Shown: positions 26,213 to 34,965 of the stretch, in pieces | Position numbering within the stretch: the stretch's first letter is position 1 | Layout of the letters: each line of letters opens with the position of its first letter | Made by a program: the position numbers and the translations under genes | DNA from: Candidatus Cloacimonadota bacterium | GTDB lineage: Bacteria; Cloacimonadota; Cloacimonadia; Cloacimonadales; JAIOQZ01 | Assembly (NCBI GenBank): GCA_021108395.1 | Contig: JAIOQZ010000002.1 | Location: forward strand, 1 to 64,000 | DNA length: 64,000 nt | Direction: 5' to 3' | The notes under the pieces: generated by a model | Told to the model about the DNA's origin: nothing | What the model saw: only the letters and a program-made list of their open reading frames with translations | Databases searched by the model: none

Positions 26213-28369
26213 CTATGCCCCAACTGCCGCTACGCAGTTCAGGTTTTCTTTTGCTTCGGCAAAATCCGGCTTCAGCGCCAAAGCCGTCTTGAAGCACGAG
26301 ATTGATTCGTTGTACTTTTTTTGCTGGTTGAAATAAACACCCAGATTGTTGTATGCTTCCGCCGACAGCGGATTTATCTTCAATGCCTGCTCGAAGCAGC
26401 TTTTGGCAGCGCTCAAATCACCCATGAGAAAGGCCACTTCGCCCAGGGCGAGGTAGTTGCGGAAATCATCGGCAGGGCTCGCGCTCAGCAGTTTCAGGGT
26501 CTCCTCGAACTGGCCGGCGCGATAGAAAAGCCTGCCGAGCATGTTGCGGGCAACAGTTGCCTCGCTGTCGCTATCAGTCGAACCAAGAAGCTCTTGCAAG
26601 TGGAGAATTTGCCGCTCGCTGTCCATACCAGCGGTTGCACGCACGATATTCAATTCACAATCGTCGGCATCCACGTTCGTCAGCTTCATCAGTGTCCGTT
26701 TGCGGGTCGCTTCGTCGGTGTCGTGGTTTTCGATCTGGGCGTGAAGGATTTGCTTGTAAACATCATCGATTCGCTCATAGAGCGGGAAATTGTGCGATTT
26801 GCCATCTGAGAACGTGAAGTTCTTCTTGAGGCGATACGGAGCGCCGATGAGGCTCTGAATCTTGTCGATGCTCCAGCGCTTTTTCAATTTGTAGTCAAAT
26901 ATCTGGATATATTCGGGGGCTGTTTTGTTCTTCACTGCCCGAGCGAGGATGTCTGACCGCAGCAGGGTGTTGTTGGGGAACAGGAACGGATATACCGGCA
27001 TATAGGCTTCTCTGTCCGCATAGAGCAGGATGTTCGAGTAATTGCCCCAGACCAGCAATTTGTCGCGTTCCTGAGAGTTTTCCTGGATATAGCGCCCAAT
27101 CCGCTTGCACAGGGTGAAAAGCCCCTGAATATTCTCGTTGAAGTCGTTCAGTTGAGAACGCCTGCTCGTGCTGAGGTTCCCCCGAAATCTGGCGCTCAGA
27201 GCAATGATATAGACAGCGGCAAAAACCAGTATGAAGAAGTTGCCCATCAGGTTCTGAGAGACGATGCTCACCGCGTAACCAACCGAGATTGAGACCGGCA
27301 GCCACATCGTGTTGATTTTGGGACGGTAGTAGTTTTTTTGCACGATAACCAACGCGATATTGGTGACGAAGAGCATCAGCATGAGCAGGATATAGCGGTT
27401 GAAATCGATAAACAGGTGCGCCCAGGAAGCGATTGCCATGACGAACAGGAAATCAAACGCTGCCCAGTATGGCCTTATCAGAGCGGTCAGTTTCTCGAAT
27501 TCCTTCTGCAATGTATTGCTGGCTTCCCACTTGGCTTTGGTGTACACCCCCTGCTCAGTGACGAGATTGTCTGCCGTTGTTCCCTCTTTTATTCTGATTA
27601 ACTTCATTCTTTGCATTATCAATAGAGCGGTATAGAGAAACGGGATGAAGGTGTTTTTCAGATAGTATCCAATCACAAGCCTTTTCTTTTGTGATGACGA
27701 CAGGCTGATGAGCAAAACCGGCAGGAAAGTCAACAGCAGGATTGCCGCCCAGTAAACCGTTAGTTGAAGCAGCCAGGCCTGACTGAGGAAAACGAGGGGA
27801 ATAATCAGCGCGAAGGCGATGGAGGTGAGTTTCATTTGAAAAGCCCAGCCGCAAAAAACGCCGGCGAGAGCGAACATCAACAGCGAATCCTGCCCTGTTT
27901 TGAGCGAGACGATCGCCAGGCAGAGGGGGAGGATCAAGTACCACTCGGCGTAGGTGACATCCGAATAAGTCACTTGCCCCAGGAATGTGGCCAGAGCAAA
28001 GACCATGCCTGCCGTGACGCCCACAATGAGGCTGTCGAACAGGAAAAAGCCCGTGAAGAAAAGCGCCGCCGAATTAAGCGAGTAGTAAACGATCTTGAAC
28101 CACTGCAGATATGTCGGCAGCGGCCAGCTGTGGTAGTGAAACTTCCCTGCCAGCCAGTCCAGCGTGAAATACCCGTAGGGGCGAAGCAGGTCGAAAATGT
28201 CGTCCTCGATGGTATCGTTGTAATGATACAGCTTTCTGCCGTACTTTGCAAAGGCGGCGCTGTAAAACCAGTTCCCATCATCGGTGTACAGCGGTTTATG
28301 CCGCTTACTCAAATTGAGTATCAGTGTCAGAAGAAAAACGCAGGCTCCGATAATTATCGCTGATTCCAT
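26213..28369 (-). CDS. GT-C-like integral membrane protein with C-terminal TPR
   Basis: I start at ATG 28369 (MESAIIIGACVFLL...; GGAG about 10 bases upstream), giving 718 residues. The track start at 28612 adds an 81-residue positively charged stretch that does not look like protein. The N-terminal half has about ten membrane segments. YTDDGNWFY after the first one resembles the acidic first-loop motif of GT-C transferases, which use lipid-linked sugars on the outer face. A soluble part follows, and residues about 600-710 are TPRs (AEAYNNLGVYFNQQKKYNES). It precedes the giant synthase by 13 bases, so it likely works with it. Confidence 0.75.
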   Translation of the reverse strand: MESAIIIGACVFLLTLILNLSKRHKPLYTDDGNWFYSAAFAKYGRKLYHYNDTIEDDIFDLLRPYGYFTLDWLAGKFHYHSWPLPTYLQWFKIVYYSLNSAALFFTGFFLFDSLIVGVTAGMVFALATFLGQVTYSDVTYAEWYLILPLCLAIVSLKTGQDSLLMFALAGVFCGWAFQMKLTSIAFALIIPLVFLSQAWLLQLTVYWAAILLLTFLPVLLISLSSSQKKRLVIGYYLKNTFIPFLYTALLIMQRMKLIRIKEGTTADNLVTEQGVYTKAKWEASNTLQKEFEKLTALIRPYWAAFDFLFVMAIASWAHLFIDFNRYILLMLMLFVTNIALVIVQKNYYRPKINTMWLPVSISVGYAVSIVSQNLMGNFFILVFAAVYIIALSARFRGNLSTSRRSQLNDFNENIQGLFTLCKRIGRYIQENSQERDKLLVWGNYSNILLYADREAYMPVYPFLFPNNTLLRSDILARAVKNKTAPEYIQIFDYKLKKRWSIDKIQSLIGAPYRLKKNFTFSDGKSHNFPLYERIDDVYKQILHAQIENHDTDEATRKRTLMKLTNVDADDCELNIVRATAGMDSERQILHLQELLGSTDSDSEATVARNMLGRLFYRAGQFEETLKLLSASPADDFRNYLALGEVAFLMGDLSAAKSCFEQALKINPLSAEAYNNLGVYFNQQKKYNESISCFKTALALKPDFAEAKENLNCVAAVGA

Positions 28370-28612
28370 AGCAAACAAACTCCAGCACACAGTTGTTTCT
28401 TTATACAGTATATAAGAAATTTCTGTGCCACTCGGTGATGAACGCGAAACAGTTTGCTCCGCCAGCGGTTTGCGGACGGAACGCGCTGCATCTCTGGAGG
28501 TTATGGCGGCCAGGTAGCGCCAGGCAAGTGAGAGGACGTTTTGCGCAATGTGAGGGTGCGGAAGAAATTTCCGGCTATTCTGGGGAAATATGAGCCGCGC
28601 CATAGTATCCAC

Positions 28613-28672
28613 GAACAGCCCAAACAGCCTGTTGTGGCAGTCTGAACAGCCGGTGGCTGCCTGTGGCAGTCT
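28613..28672. repeat. Imperfect tandem repeat in the gap 28370-28679
   Basis: Two adjoining units of about 30 bp both begin GAACAGCC and end TGTGGCAGTCT (28613-28643 and 28644-28672), with a variable middle. They lie downstream of the dCMP deaminase stop and upstream of the GT-C gene, both on the minus strand. The rest of the gap, near 28400-28430, is AT-rich (ACTGTATAAAGAAA on the minus strand) and may hold the promoter of the GT-C/giant-gene operon. I see no gene in the gap. Confidence 0.55.
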
Positions 28673-28679
28673 CCGGCGG

Positions 28680-29162
28680 TTAGTGCAGCTTGGTCAGTTC
28701 GCCTGTTTCGCGGTCGATGAGAATGAGCGCCACCCCAGCTTCCAGCATGAGTTCACGCGCCAGCTCGTCGTCGTAGCTCTCGGCGATGAACACGGTCTTT
28801 ATCTGCGCGTTGATGATGAGCTTGGCGCAGATGACGCAGGGCTGAGTGGTGCAGTACATCTCCGAACCGTCGATGGCCGCGCCGTAAACGGCGGCCTGCA
28901 CGATGGCGTTCTGCTCGGCGTGAACGCCGCGGCACAGCTCGTGGCGCTCGCCGGACGGCACGTTCAGTCGCTCTCGCAGGCAGCCGACCTGGGCGCAGTG
29001 GGTCACCATCTTGGGTGCGCCGTTGTAGCCCGTCGAGATTATCTGGTTGTTCTTGACGATGATGGCGCCCACCTTGCGCCGCAGGCACGTGGAGCGTGTT
29101 GACGCCAGAAAGGCCATCTCGATGAAGTAGGTCTGCCAGGTAGGTCGGGTGTCAATTTGCAT
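28680..29162 (-). CDS. dCMP/cytidine deaminase family protein (ComEB-like)
   Basis: The 160-residue protein has the zinc-deaminase signature HAEQNAI (His ligand and catalytic Glu) and TTQPCVICAKLI (two Cys ligands), plus CRGVHAEQ and GYNGAPKMVTHC, features of deoxycytidylate deaminases. dCMP deaminase converts dCMP to dUMP for thymidylate synthesis. Length is typical. The next gene upstream is 16 bases away on the same strand but unrelated. The call is a family assignment; the symbol comEB/dcd is not certain. Confidence 0.9.
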   Translation of the reverse strand: MQIDTRPTWQTYFIEMAFLASTRSTCLRRKVGAIIVKNNQIISTGYNGAPKMVTHCAQVGCLRERLNVPSGERHELCRGVHAEQNAIVQAAVYGAAIDGSEMYCTTQPCVICAKLIINAQIKTVFIAESYDDELARELMLEAGVALILIDRETGELTKLH

Positions 29163-29178
29163 GTCACATCCTGTATTA

Positions 29179-31143
29179 TCAGTTAGCTTTGTTAATCGTC
29201 AGTTCGATCAGGTTCCGCTTCACTTCCGACCACAGCGGTTTGTCTCGCAAGCTGTTAAGGCTCTCCAGATACTCCACTTGCGCTCTGGTGTAGTTGACAA
29301 AGGCTACGACATTGTAAAACATCTGCTCTCGGTGTTCTGCAACGCGAATATGACTGTAAGTTGTATCCGCGGTTGAATAAAGATAGAAGTAAACCTCTTC
29401 GTTCTCGCTGAACAGAACGATGTAGCCGTCAACTGTAATCGGTTCTCCGCTTTCGTTTGTGGTCACGGCGTCCCACGAAACATCTGCGTCAGGATAGTTT
29501 ATCACGATTTGAATATTCCCCGGCGCGGCGGGCGGACTGTATGAAACCGTTATCAGGTTGTGTTGCACAAGCGAATCCACCAGCGTGCCGTTGCTTATCC
29601 GCAGTTTTACGCTGTATGTGCCCACAGTGTTGTAGATATGCGTGGGGTGCTGCTCTGTTGAATCAAAGACGCCGTCGTTCTCGAAGTCCCACTCCCAGGT
29701 GGTGGGATTGCCAATTGACAAATCTGTGAAATCAACCTGCACTGTAAGATAACCGAACACAGGATTTGCCGAAAAGTCTGCAAGCCAGCCGCTTTCCAGC
29801 TTGGCAACAAAAACATCCCCGCCACCGGAATTGCTAAGAGTTGTAGATCCGAATGTTACTGCTTCATCCCAATAATATCCTGTAACGTATGTATTACCGG
29901 CGTAATCGATTGCAATTGAATAACTGCTTTCATCGCCAGTTCCAACCGCACTGGTTACCCACATCCAATTCCCAATAGAATCCAATTTGGCAATGAAGAC
30001 ATCACAATCACCAGTACTGGTTATAGAGTAGGTACCAAACGTTGCAGTACCCCAAAATTCTCCTGTAACATAAGTGTTCCCATCGTTGTCAATTGTGATT
30101 GATAGACCTATGTCAGAATAACTCCCCCCAGCATTGGTGGCCCACAACCAATTTCCATTCCCATCCATCTTTGCAACGAAAATATCCTGTTGTCCAGTAC
30201 TGGTAATGGAACATGACCCCAATGTTATTGTTCCGTTTAAGTATCCTGTAATGTAACTATTATTTTCATCATCTATTGTGATTGATTTCCCATGACTGGC
30301 TGAGCCTGTACTTCCTACGGAATCAGATGCCCATACCCAATCTCCATCGGTGTCAAGTTTAGCAACAAAAACTTGGGTAGAAGTGTTGCTTGTAATGGAA
30401 TGAGAGCCAAAAGTTGCTGTCCCGTAAAAAGATCCAGTAACGCAAGTGTTCCCGTTAACGTCTAATGAAATTGAATAACCTATATCATGACTACTACCAC
30501 CAGCACTGGTTGCCCACAGCCAGTTTCCATCTTCATCAAGTTTAGCAACGAAAACGTCCTCTTGACCACTACTGCCAATTGAATGAGAGCCAAATGTTGC
30601 ACTGTAGCGTAATTTACCCGTAACGTATGTATTGCCAACATTATCCACTGCAATAGAATATCCAATAACGAAATCTCCTACGCTTTGACTTGCCCATAGG
30701 CATTCACCATTTGTATCAAATTTAGCAACAAAAACACCAACACCAGCACTGGTAAGAGTATAAGAGCCAAATGTTGCAGTGTAGCAAAAGAATCCCGTAA
30801 CATAAATGTTGCCAACACTATCTACCGTTATTGAATAACCAAAATCATTTGAATTTCCACCGGAACCAAGCGCCCACAGCCAATTCCCATTAACATCCAA
30901 CTTAGCAATAAAAATATCATGATTACCATTACTGGTAAGAACCGCTGTACCGATTGTTGCTGTTCCTTCAAAATCTCCCGTAATGTAAGTGTTTCCGGCA
31001 TCGTCAATTGTGATTGAATTACCAATAACACTACCACTTCCCCCGGCCCCAGTTGCCCACTGCCATTCGGGGGCCTGGGAAAAAACGCAAGTGGGGAAGA
31101 GGAACAGGGCGGCCAGTGCAGCAAATGCGAGCATGCTTTTCAT
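29179..31143 (-). CDS. Secreted SBBP-repeat protein with PKD and FnIII-like domains
   Basis: After a signal peptide (MKSMLAFAALAALFLFPTCV, cleavage near FSQA) come about nine SBBP-type repeats of some 46-48 residues (e.g. NTYVTGEFWGTATFG, FVAKLDTDGDWVWA), likely a beta-propeller. A PKD domain follows near 465 (WEWDFENDGVFDSTEQHPTH), then an FnIII-like domain (VSWDAVTTNESG...). No type-IX C-terminal signal is evident; it ends LIELTINKAN. The gene is clearly AT-richer than its neighbours, suggesting transfer or relaxed composition. Function beyond a secreted adhesive or binding protein is unknown. Confidence 0.85.
   Translation of the reverse strand: MKSMLAFAALAALFLFPTCVFSQAPEWQWATGAGGSGSVIGNSITIDDAGNTYITGDFEGTATIGTAVLTSNGNHDIFIAKLDVNGNWLWALGSGGNSNDFGYSITVDSVGNIYVTGFFCYTATFGSYTLTSAGVGVFVAKFDTNGECLWASQSVGDFVIGYSIAVDNVGNTYVTGKLRYSATFGSHSIGSSGQEDVFVAKLDEDGNWLWATSAGGSSHDIGYSISLDVNGNTCVTGSFYGTATFGSHSITSNTSTQVFVAKLDTDGDWVWASDSVGSTGSASHGKSITIDDENNSYITGYLNGTITLGSCSITSTGQQDIFVAKMDGNGNWLWATNAGGSYSDIGLSITIDNDGNTYVTGEFWGTATFGTYSITSTGDCDVFIAKLDSIGNWMWVTSAVGTGDESSYSIAIDYAGNTYVTGYYWDEAVTFGSTTLSNSGGGDVFVAKLESGWLADFSANPVFGYLTVQVDFTDLSIGNPTTWEWDFENDGVFDSTEQHPTHIYNTVGTYSVKLRISNGTLVDSLVQHNLITVSYSPPAAPGNIQIVINYPDADVSWDAVTTNESGEPITVDGYIVLFSENEEVYFYLYSTADTTYSHIRVAEHREQMFYNVVAFVNYTRAQVEYLESLNSLRDKPLWSEVKRNLIELTINKAN
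29810..31050 (-). repeat. Tandem coding repeats (SBBP units, about 140 bp each)
   Basis: Within the 29179-31143 gene the DNA repeats roughly every 140-145 bp, e.g. plus-strand GTAACGTATGTATT, AGCCAAATGTTGC and TTAGCAACAAAAAC recur in successive units. Similarity at the DNA level points to recent duplication or homogenisation, so unit number may vary among strains. Confidence 0.75.
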
Positions 31144-31202
31144 TTTGTCTCCTGTGTCGGTGAAGGTTCAACATAAGACAGGCCGACACACGAGCCGTGT
31201 CA

Positions 31203-31236
31203 AGAAAAAACCCGCCTCTTGTGAAGACGGGTCTCA
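31203..31236 (-). terminator. Rho-independent terminator
   Basis: On the minus strand AGACCCGTCTT pairs with AAGAGGCGGGTTTTTT around a short loop and is followed by six T. It lies a few bases past the stop of the 31242-31643 ORF and before the start of the SBBP gene, so it ends the small ORF's transcript. That supports the ORF being a real gene. Confidence 0.85.
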
Positions 31237-31241
31237 GTCAG

Positions 31242-31643
31242 TCAACGCTTCTCGTCAACCTGCGTATCATGCTCAATCGAGCCTTGCAGAGATCGAAGGG
31301 CCGCGTCCGTTCCCTGGATCTGATACTGAAACAACCGGAAGTGTTTGTTCGCTGTAATAGGTGAGGGAGAAGCAGGGCGTGCTAGCGCGTGGTCAGCTTC
31401 CCCCTCGGTTACTCGTTCAGCAGAACGAACATCCGAAGCTATAGCCGTATCGACGGCCTCCGGGGGCAAATCTGCTACAATTGACCCGGAACCGCCGGGC
31501 TTTCGCCCCGGGGGTGTCTCCATTCCGGTAGGTTCAGTAATTCTGACGTCCTTGTCCGCAGCCTTTCGTTTTCCCCGCTGAGCAGTCTTGGGCAGACGCG
31601 CGGCAGGATGTCCGAGGAAGCTGAGTTCTCTGGGGATGGTCAT
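31242..31643 (-). CDS. Small unknown protein (133 aa)
   Basis: The ATG at 31643 has a strong SD (AAAGGAGG, five bases before the start), and a perfect terminator follows the stop, so this is a self-contained transcription unit. The product is polar and proline-rich in the middle (GMETPPGRKPGG), without signal peptide or membrane segment. It has a more ordered-looking C-terminus (FRLFQYQIQGTDAALRSLQGSI). I recognise no family. It is divergent from the TPR/barrel gene at 31782. A small regulatory or export-related protein is possible, but nothing shows it. Confidence 0.55.
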   Translation of the reverse strand: MTIPRELSFLGHPAARLPKTAQRGKRKAADKDVRITEPTGMETPPGRKPGGSGSIVADLPPEAVDTAIASDVRSAERVTEGEADHALARPASPSPITANKHFRLFQYQIQGTDAALRSLQGSIEHDTQVDEKR

Positions 31644-31732
31644 GCCATCCTCCTTTCCGTCAGAATTACCTCACGCTTTTCAATGATCTCGCTACACTAT
31701 CGACCCGCCATGCACGATACTTGAGGTTTTTT

Positions 31733-31760
31733 TTGACAAACTCGCGCGTTTATGTGTTAT
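31733..31760 (+). promoter_or_regulatory. Sigma-70-type promoter for the 31782 gene
   Basis: TTGACA (31733-31738) and TGTTAT (31755-31760) are separated by 16 bases. The -35 is perfect and the -10 matches 4 of 6. It lies 22 bases upstream of the start codon. By inspection only. Confidence 0.5.
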
Positions 31761-31781
31761 GGCGTACGCAAAGGGGGAATG

Positions 31782-33374
31782 ATGAAACAACTGGCGTTGC
31801 TGGTTCTGCTGTGCATCTTGCTGGGAACGGCATTCCTGCACGCCGACAAGAACACGCCCCCCCGCGACAAGAACGGCCACTATCCCGGCCTGGTGAGCTA
31901 TCTCGACAGCCTGCGCAGTCAGCCGGACAGCGAAGACAGATATATCCTGCTGGCCGAATACTGGCTGCAGCGACCAGACTTTGAGCGCTATGACGCCACC
32001 GTGGCCGAGGGGCTGCTGCGCTATCCGGCCAGCCTTGCGCTTCTGCGCCATCAGGCACAGATACATACCCGCAACGCGAACTACGACGAGGCGACAGCCA
32101 TCTATGCGCGACTGTGCACCGGCGCGCCTTCGAGCGAGCTCGAGCTGGACTATGCGCACAACGAGAAGCTCGCCGGCCGCATCGACACCGCAAGGCGGCT
32201 CTATGCCTCCGTTTACGCCCGACACCCGCAGCAGCGTGAGGTGTTCGACGCCTATCATCGCTTTCTGATTGCCTACATTGCCGAGAAGGATGCCCAGCGG
32301 TTGATGTTGGGCCACCTGCGGCGCTATGGCGGCTCCGCCGATCTGTGGTTGCAGGCCGGGGATGTGTGGATTGATCGCAACAAGCCATATCGCGCCCTGC
32401 ACGCATTCGAGCAGGCCAACCCCGACTCGAACATTGTCGCCGGCATCATGCAGATGCGACTGAAGCAGTTCCTGCGTCCCAGCCTGTATGGCCGCTTCGA
32501 GTTTATCGAGGAAGACCTGCCCGTCAGCAATACCCGCTACAAGCGTCTTTACGCCTCGATAAATCATCGCCCCACCGACTGGCTTACAGTGTCTGCCGAG
32601 GTGTATCTGGATCACGTGGCGCGTCGTTACCATGATGTGAGCTTTTCCGATAACCGAGAAGAACGCGACATCTCGGCGCTGACGGGTACGATGCACCTGA
32701 TGCCCGTGCCTTCGCTGTATGTTGGCGTCAATGGGCAATACTACATTCGTCATGAACACTGGGGCGACTTCGGCTTCTCCTGCGAGCAAAACCTCGAGTG
32801 GGAACAATGGGCGTTTTGGTGGCGGGTTATCCTGGCGGAGAACGTTGTCGAGCACTGGGAGTTCATGCGCCAGCGTGAATACACGGCGCAGGTTGAGCTT
32901 TCCTGGCAGTCATTGTCGTTGTGGAACGGCTATAGCCACTACTACACGCCTGATGACGAAGTATTCCAGGCGCCCGAATACCCCTGGATGTATGACGACA
33001 TTGTTGTCCGTGACAACTACGGCTATCGTAACCACACCACGTTGGAATACACCGTGCTCGAACAGCCGTCTCTAAGCCTGGGGTTCTATGGGCTTGCACA
33101 GGGCTATGACTATGAAAGCCGCTTCTATTCAACCCCGTCCGAGCAACTATACTATGGCATTCTGGCCGACTATGGCACAATGCTTGCCGACCTCGAACTG
33201 GACGTGTCGGGGCAGCTTGGCCTCAACGAAGACCAGCGCTCGCACTGGACGCTTTCCATCGACGCCGGTTACGAAGCCGGCCCGTTTCGCGTTACCCTGG
33301 GGCTTTCGCTGGACGACGACGAATACTCCAGCTCGCGCACATTGTCGTTCACTGTGTCGGACCTTTCGCTGTGA
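31782..33374 (+). CDS. TPR protein with C-terminal outer-membrane beta-barrel
   Basis: From ATG 31782 (AAGGGGG four bases upstream) the protein has 530 residues. A signal peptide (MKQLALLVLLCILLGTAFLHA) is followed by TPR-like helices to about residue 215 (e.g. NYDEATAIYARLC). The C-terminal half is rich in alternating aromatic strands (TAQVELSWQSLSLWNGYSHYY) and ends FTVSDLSL, which looks like a barrel. TPR-barrel fusions occur in polysaccharide export and T9SS-related proteins, but no specific family is recognised. The stop overlaps the start of the next gene (GTGA), so the two are coupled. Confidence 0.75.
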   Translation: MKQLALLVLLCILLGTAFLHADKNTPPRDKNGHYPGLVSYLDSLRSQPDSEDRYILLAEYWLQRPDFERYDATVAEGLLRYPASLALLRHQAQIHTRNANYDEATAIYARLCTGAPSSELELDYAHNEKLAGRIDTARRLYASVYARHPQQREVFDAYHRFLIAYIAEKDAQRLMLGHLRRYGGSADLWLQAGDVWIDRNKPYRALHAFEQANPDSNIVAGIMQMRLKQFLRPSLYGRFEFIEEDLPVSNTRYKRLYASINHRPTDWLTVSAEVYLDHVARRYHDVSFSDNREERDISALTGTMHLMPVPSLYVGVNGQYYIRHEHWGDFGFSCEQNLEWEQWAFWWRVILAENVVEHWEFMRQREYTAQVELSWQSLSLWNGYSHYYTPDDEVFQAPEYPWMYDDIVVRDNYGYRNHTTLEYTVLEQPSLSLGFYGLAQGYDYESRFYSTPSEQLYYGILADYGTMLADLELDVSGQLGLNEDQRSHWTLSIDAGYEAGPFRVTLGLSLDDDEYSSSRTLSFTVSDLSL

Positions 33375-34879
33375 GCGGTTTCTTCGCCCGCCTCGAACGG
33401 CGGATGCTGTCCACGCCGCTGTCCGCATTCTTCTTCACCTTCGCCTGCATCGTCACCTTGCGCAACGTGCTCGAAATCTACGCCGACGGCTCGACCATGG
33501 ACCCCCGCCAGTTCGTCGATTTCTCGCTGTTCTACCTGGCGTTGGGGTTGAGCCTGCTTCTGTTGCTGCGCCTGCTGGCGGGCGTTCGCCCCGAACTCGC
33601 CCTGCGCGCCGTGCTGCTGGGCATGTGCATTGTGGTCATGCCACCGCTGGTGGACATGCTGGCCACCGCCGGTCGCGGCTTCAATATCGGCTATGTGAAT
33701 CCGCGCTCGTGGAGCGACGCCCTGTGGAAGCTGCTCACTTTCTGGGAAGGGCTGCGCTTCGACCGCGCCACCCTGGGCATCAAGATCGAGGTGGCGCTGG
33801 CGTCGCTCGCCACAGCTCTGTGGGTGCGTCACCACACCGGCAAATGGCGGCGGGGCCTGCTGGCCGGGTTGCTGGTCTATCTGCTCATCTTCACATACTC
33901 AATCCTGCCCTGGCTGGCCATACAAGCATGGTCGCTGCTGGGCGCCGCGCCGCGCCGGATGCTCATCCATCAGCGAACGCTCATGTTCACGATTTTGACC
34001 CTGACGCAGCTCGTACCGGTATTGGCCTGGACAGGGGGGCGGGGCTTCACGGCTATGTGCCGCAACCTGCGCCTGACGCGAATGGCGCACTTCCTGGTGA
34101 TGCCTTTGCTGGGGATGGCGCTGGCCGGTGGCGCAAGGTTCAACCACTGGCGCGGGGTTGACTGCCTGTGGTTCTATCTGGCGATGACTGCCGCCATGAT
34201 CTATCTGACCATTCAGAACGACATCGCCGACAGCGTAATTGACCGCGTGGCCAATCCGGAAAGACCACTGTCCGCCGGGGCGATACCGCTGCCGCTGTAT
34301 CGTCGCATGGGGCATGTGTTCCTGGGTGCGGCGTTGCTGCTGGGCTTGCTCGCCGGATTCCGCCTGTTGCTCTACACGGCGGCGTTCATTGCCATCTACA
34401 CGCTATACAGCGCTCCGCCCCTGCGACTGAAGCGCGTGCCGGTGTTCTCGAAGCTGCTCATCGCCGCCAATACGCTGCTGATGGTTCTGGCCGGTTACGA
34501 CTTCGCCGGTGGGAACCTGCGCCAGTTTTCAGCCGGTTACATCTTCCTTTTTCTAATCATCTACGGTGTGCTGATCAACTTCATCGACCTCAAAGATGCC
34601 GCCGGTGACCGCGCCGCCGGCATCCCCACACTGCCGGTCATTCTCGGTTTGCGCACGGCGCAGTGGACGATGGCCGCGCTGTTTACGCTGTTCTATCCGC
34701 TGGTGGCACTTGCTGTGGGCGACCTGCGCCTACTGTGGGCTTGTGTTCCGGCGGGGTTGCTCAGCGCTGCCGTGTCGCTGTCACGGAGCTACGGCAGCCG
34801 CCATGATCGTGCCATCATCCTCATCTCGCTGGGGGTGATTGTCGTCGCCTTCCTGCTGGGTCTGCCACATCTCGCGTAG
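33371..34879 (+). CDS. UbiA-family prenyltransferase-like membrane protein with an extra N-terminal membrane domain
   Basis: The C-terminal half of this 502-residue protein has both UbiA aspartate motifs: NDIADSVIDRVANPERPL near residue 280 (NDxxDxxxD) and DLKDAAGDRAAGIPTLP near residue 400. These bind Mg2+ and prenyl diphosphate. Residues 1-240 add about five further membrane segments with no known family. UbiA enzymes prenylate quinone precursors or other lipophilic acceptors; the acceptor here is unknown. It starts at GTG in a GTGA overlap with the TPR/barrel gene, an odd partner for a prenyltransferase. Confidence 0.8.
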   Translation: MSGFFARLERRMLSTPLSAFFFTFACIVTLRNVLEIYADGSTMDPRQFVDFSLFYLALGLSLLLLLRLLAGVRPELALRAVLLGMCIVVMPPLVDMLATAGRGFNIGYVNPRSWSDALWKLLTFWEGLRFDRATLGIKIEVALASLATALWVRHHTGKWRRGLLAGLLVYLLIFTYSILPWLAIQAWSLLGAAPRRMLIHQRTLMFTILTLTQLVPVLAWTGGRGFTAMCRNLRLTRMAHFLVMPLLGMALAGGARFNHWRGVDCLWFYLAMTAAMIYLTIQNDIADSVIDRVANPERPLSAGAIPLPLYRRMGHVFLGAALLLGLLAGFRLLLYTAAFIAIYTLYSAPPLRLKRVPVFSKLLIAANTLLMVLAGYDFAGGNLRQFSAGYIFLFLIIYGVLINFIDLKDAAGDRAAGIPTLPVILGLRTAQWTMAALFTLFYPLVALAVGDLRLLWACVPAGLLSAAVSLSRSYGSRHDRAIILISLGVIVVAFLLGLPHLA

Positions 34880-34919
34880 TCCCACCGCCTGTCATCTTTC
34901 TGATACATGTCGCAATCAC

Positions 34920-34953
34920 TTGACAAGTCTGCTCTCCTTGTGACATACTGTCA
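34920..34953 (+). promoter_or_regulatory. Promoter and palindrome before the NtrC-type gene
   Basis: TTGACA (34920-34925) and CATACT (34944-34949) are 18 bases apart. The -10 sits inside the perfect palindrome TGACA-TAC-TGTCA (34941-34953), an operator-like arrangement. The SD AGGAGGTGAC follows directly before ATG 34966, giving a very short leader. Confidence 0.45.
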
Positions 34954-34965
34954 ACAGGAGGTGAC

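Noticed and set aside
29810-31050. Regularly spaced repeats, considered as a CRISPR array
   Set aside because: The units are about 140 bp, in frame, and encode SBBP repeats; there are no short repeats with unique 30-40-bp spacers.
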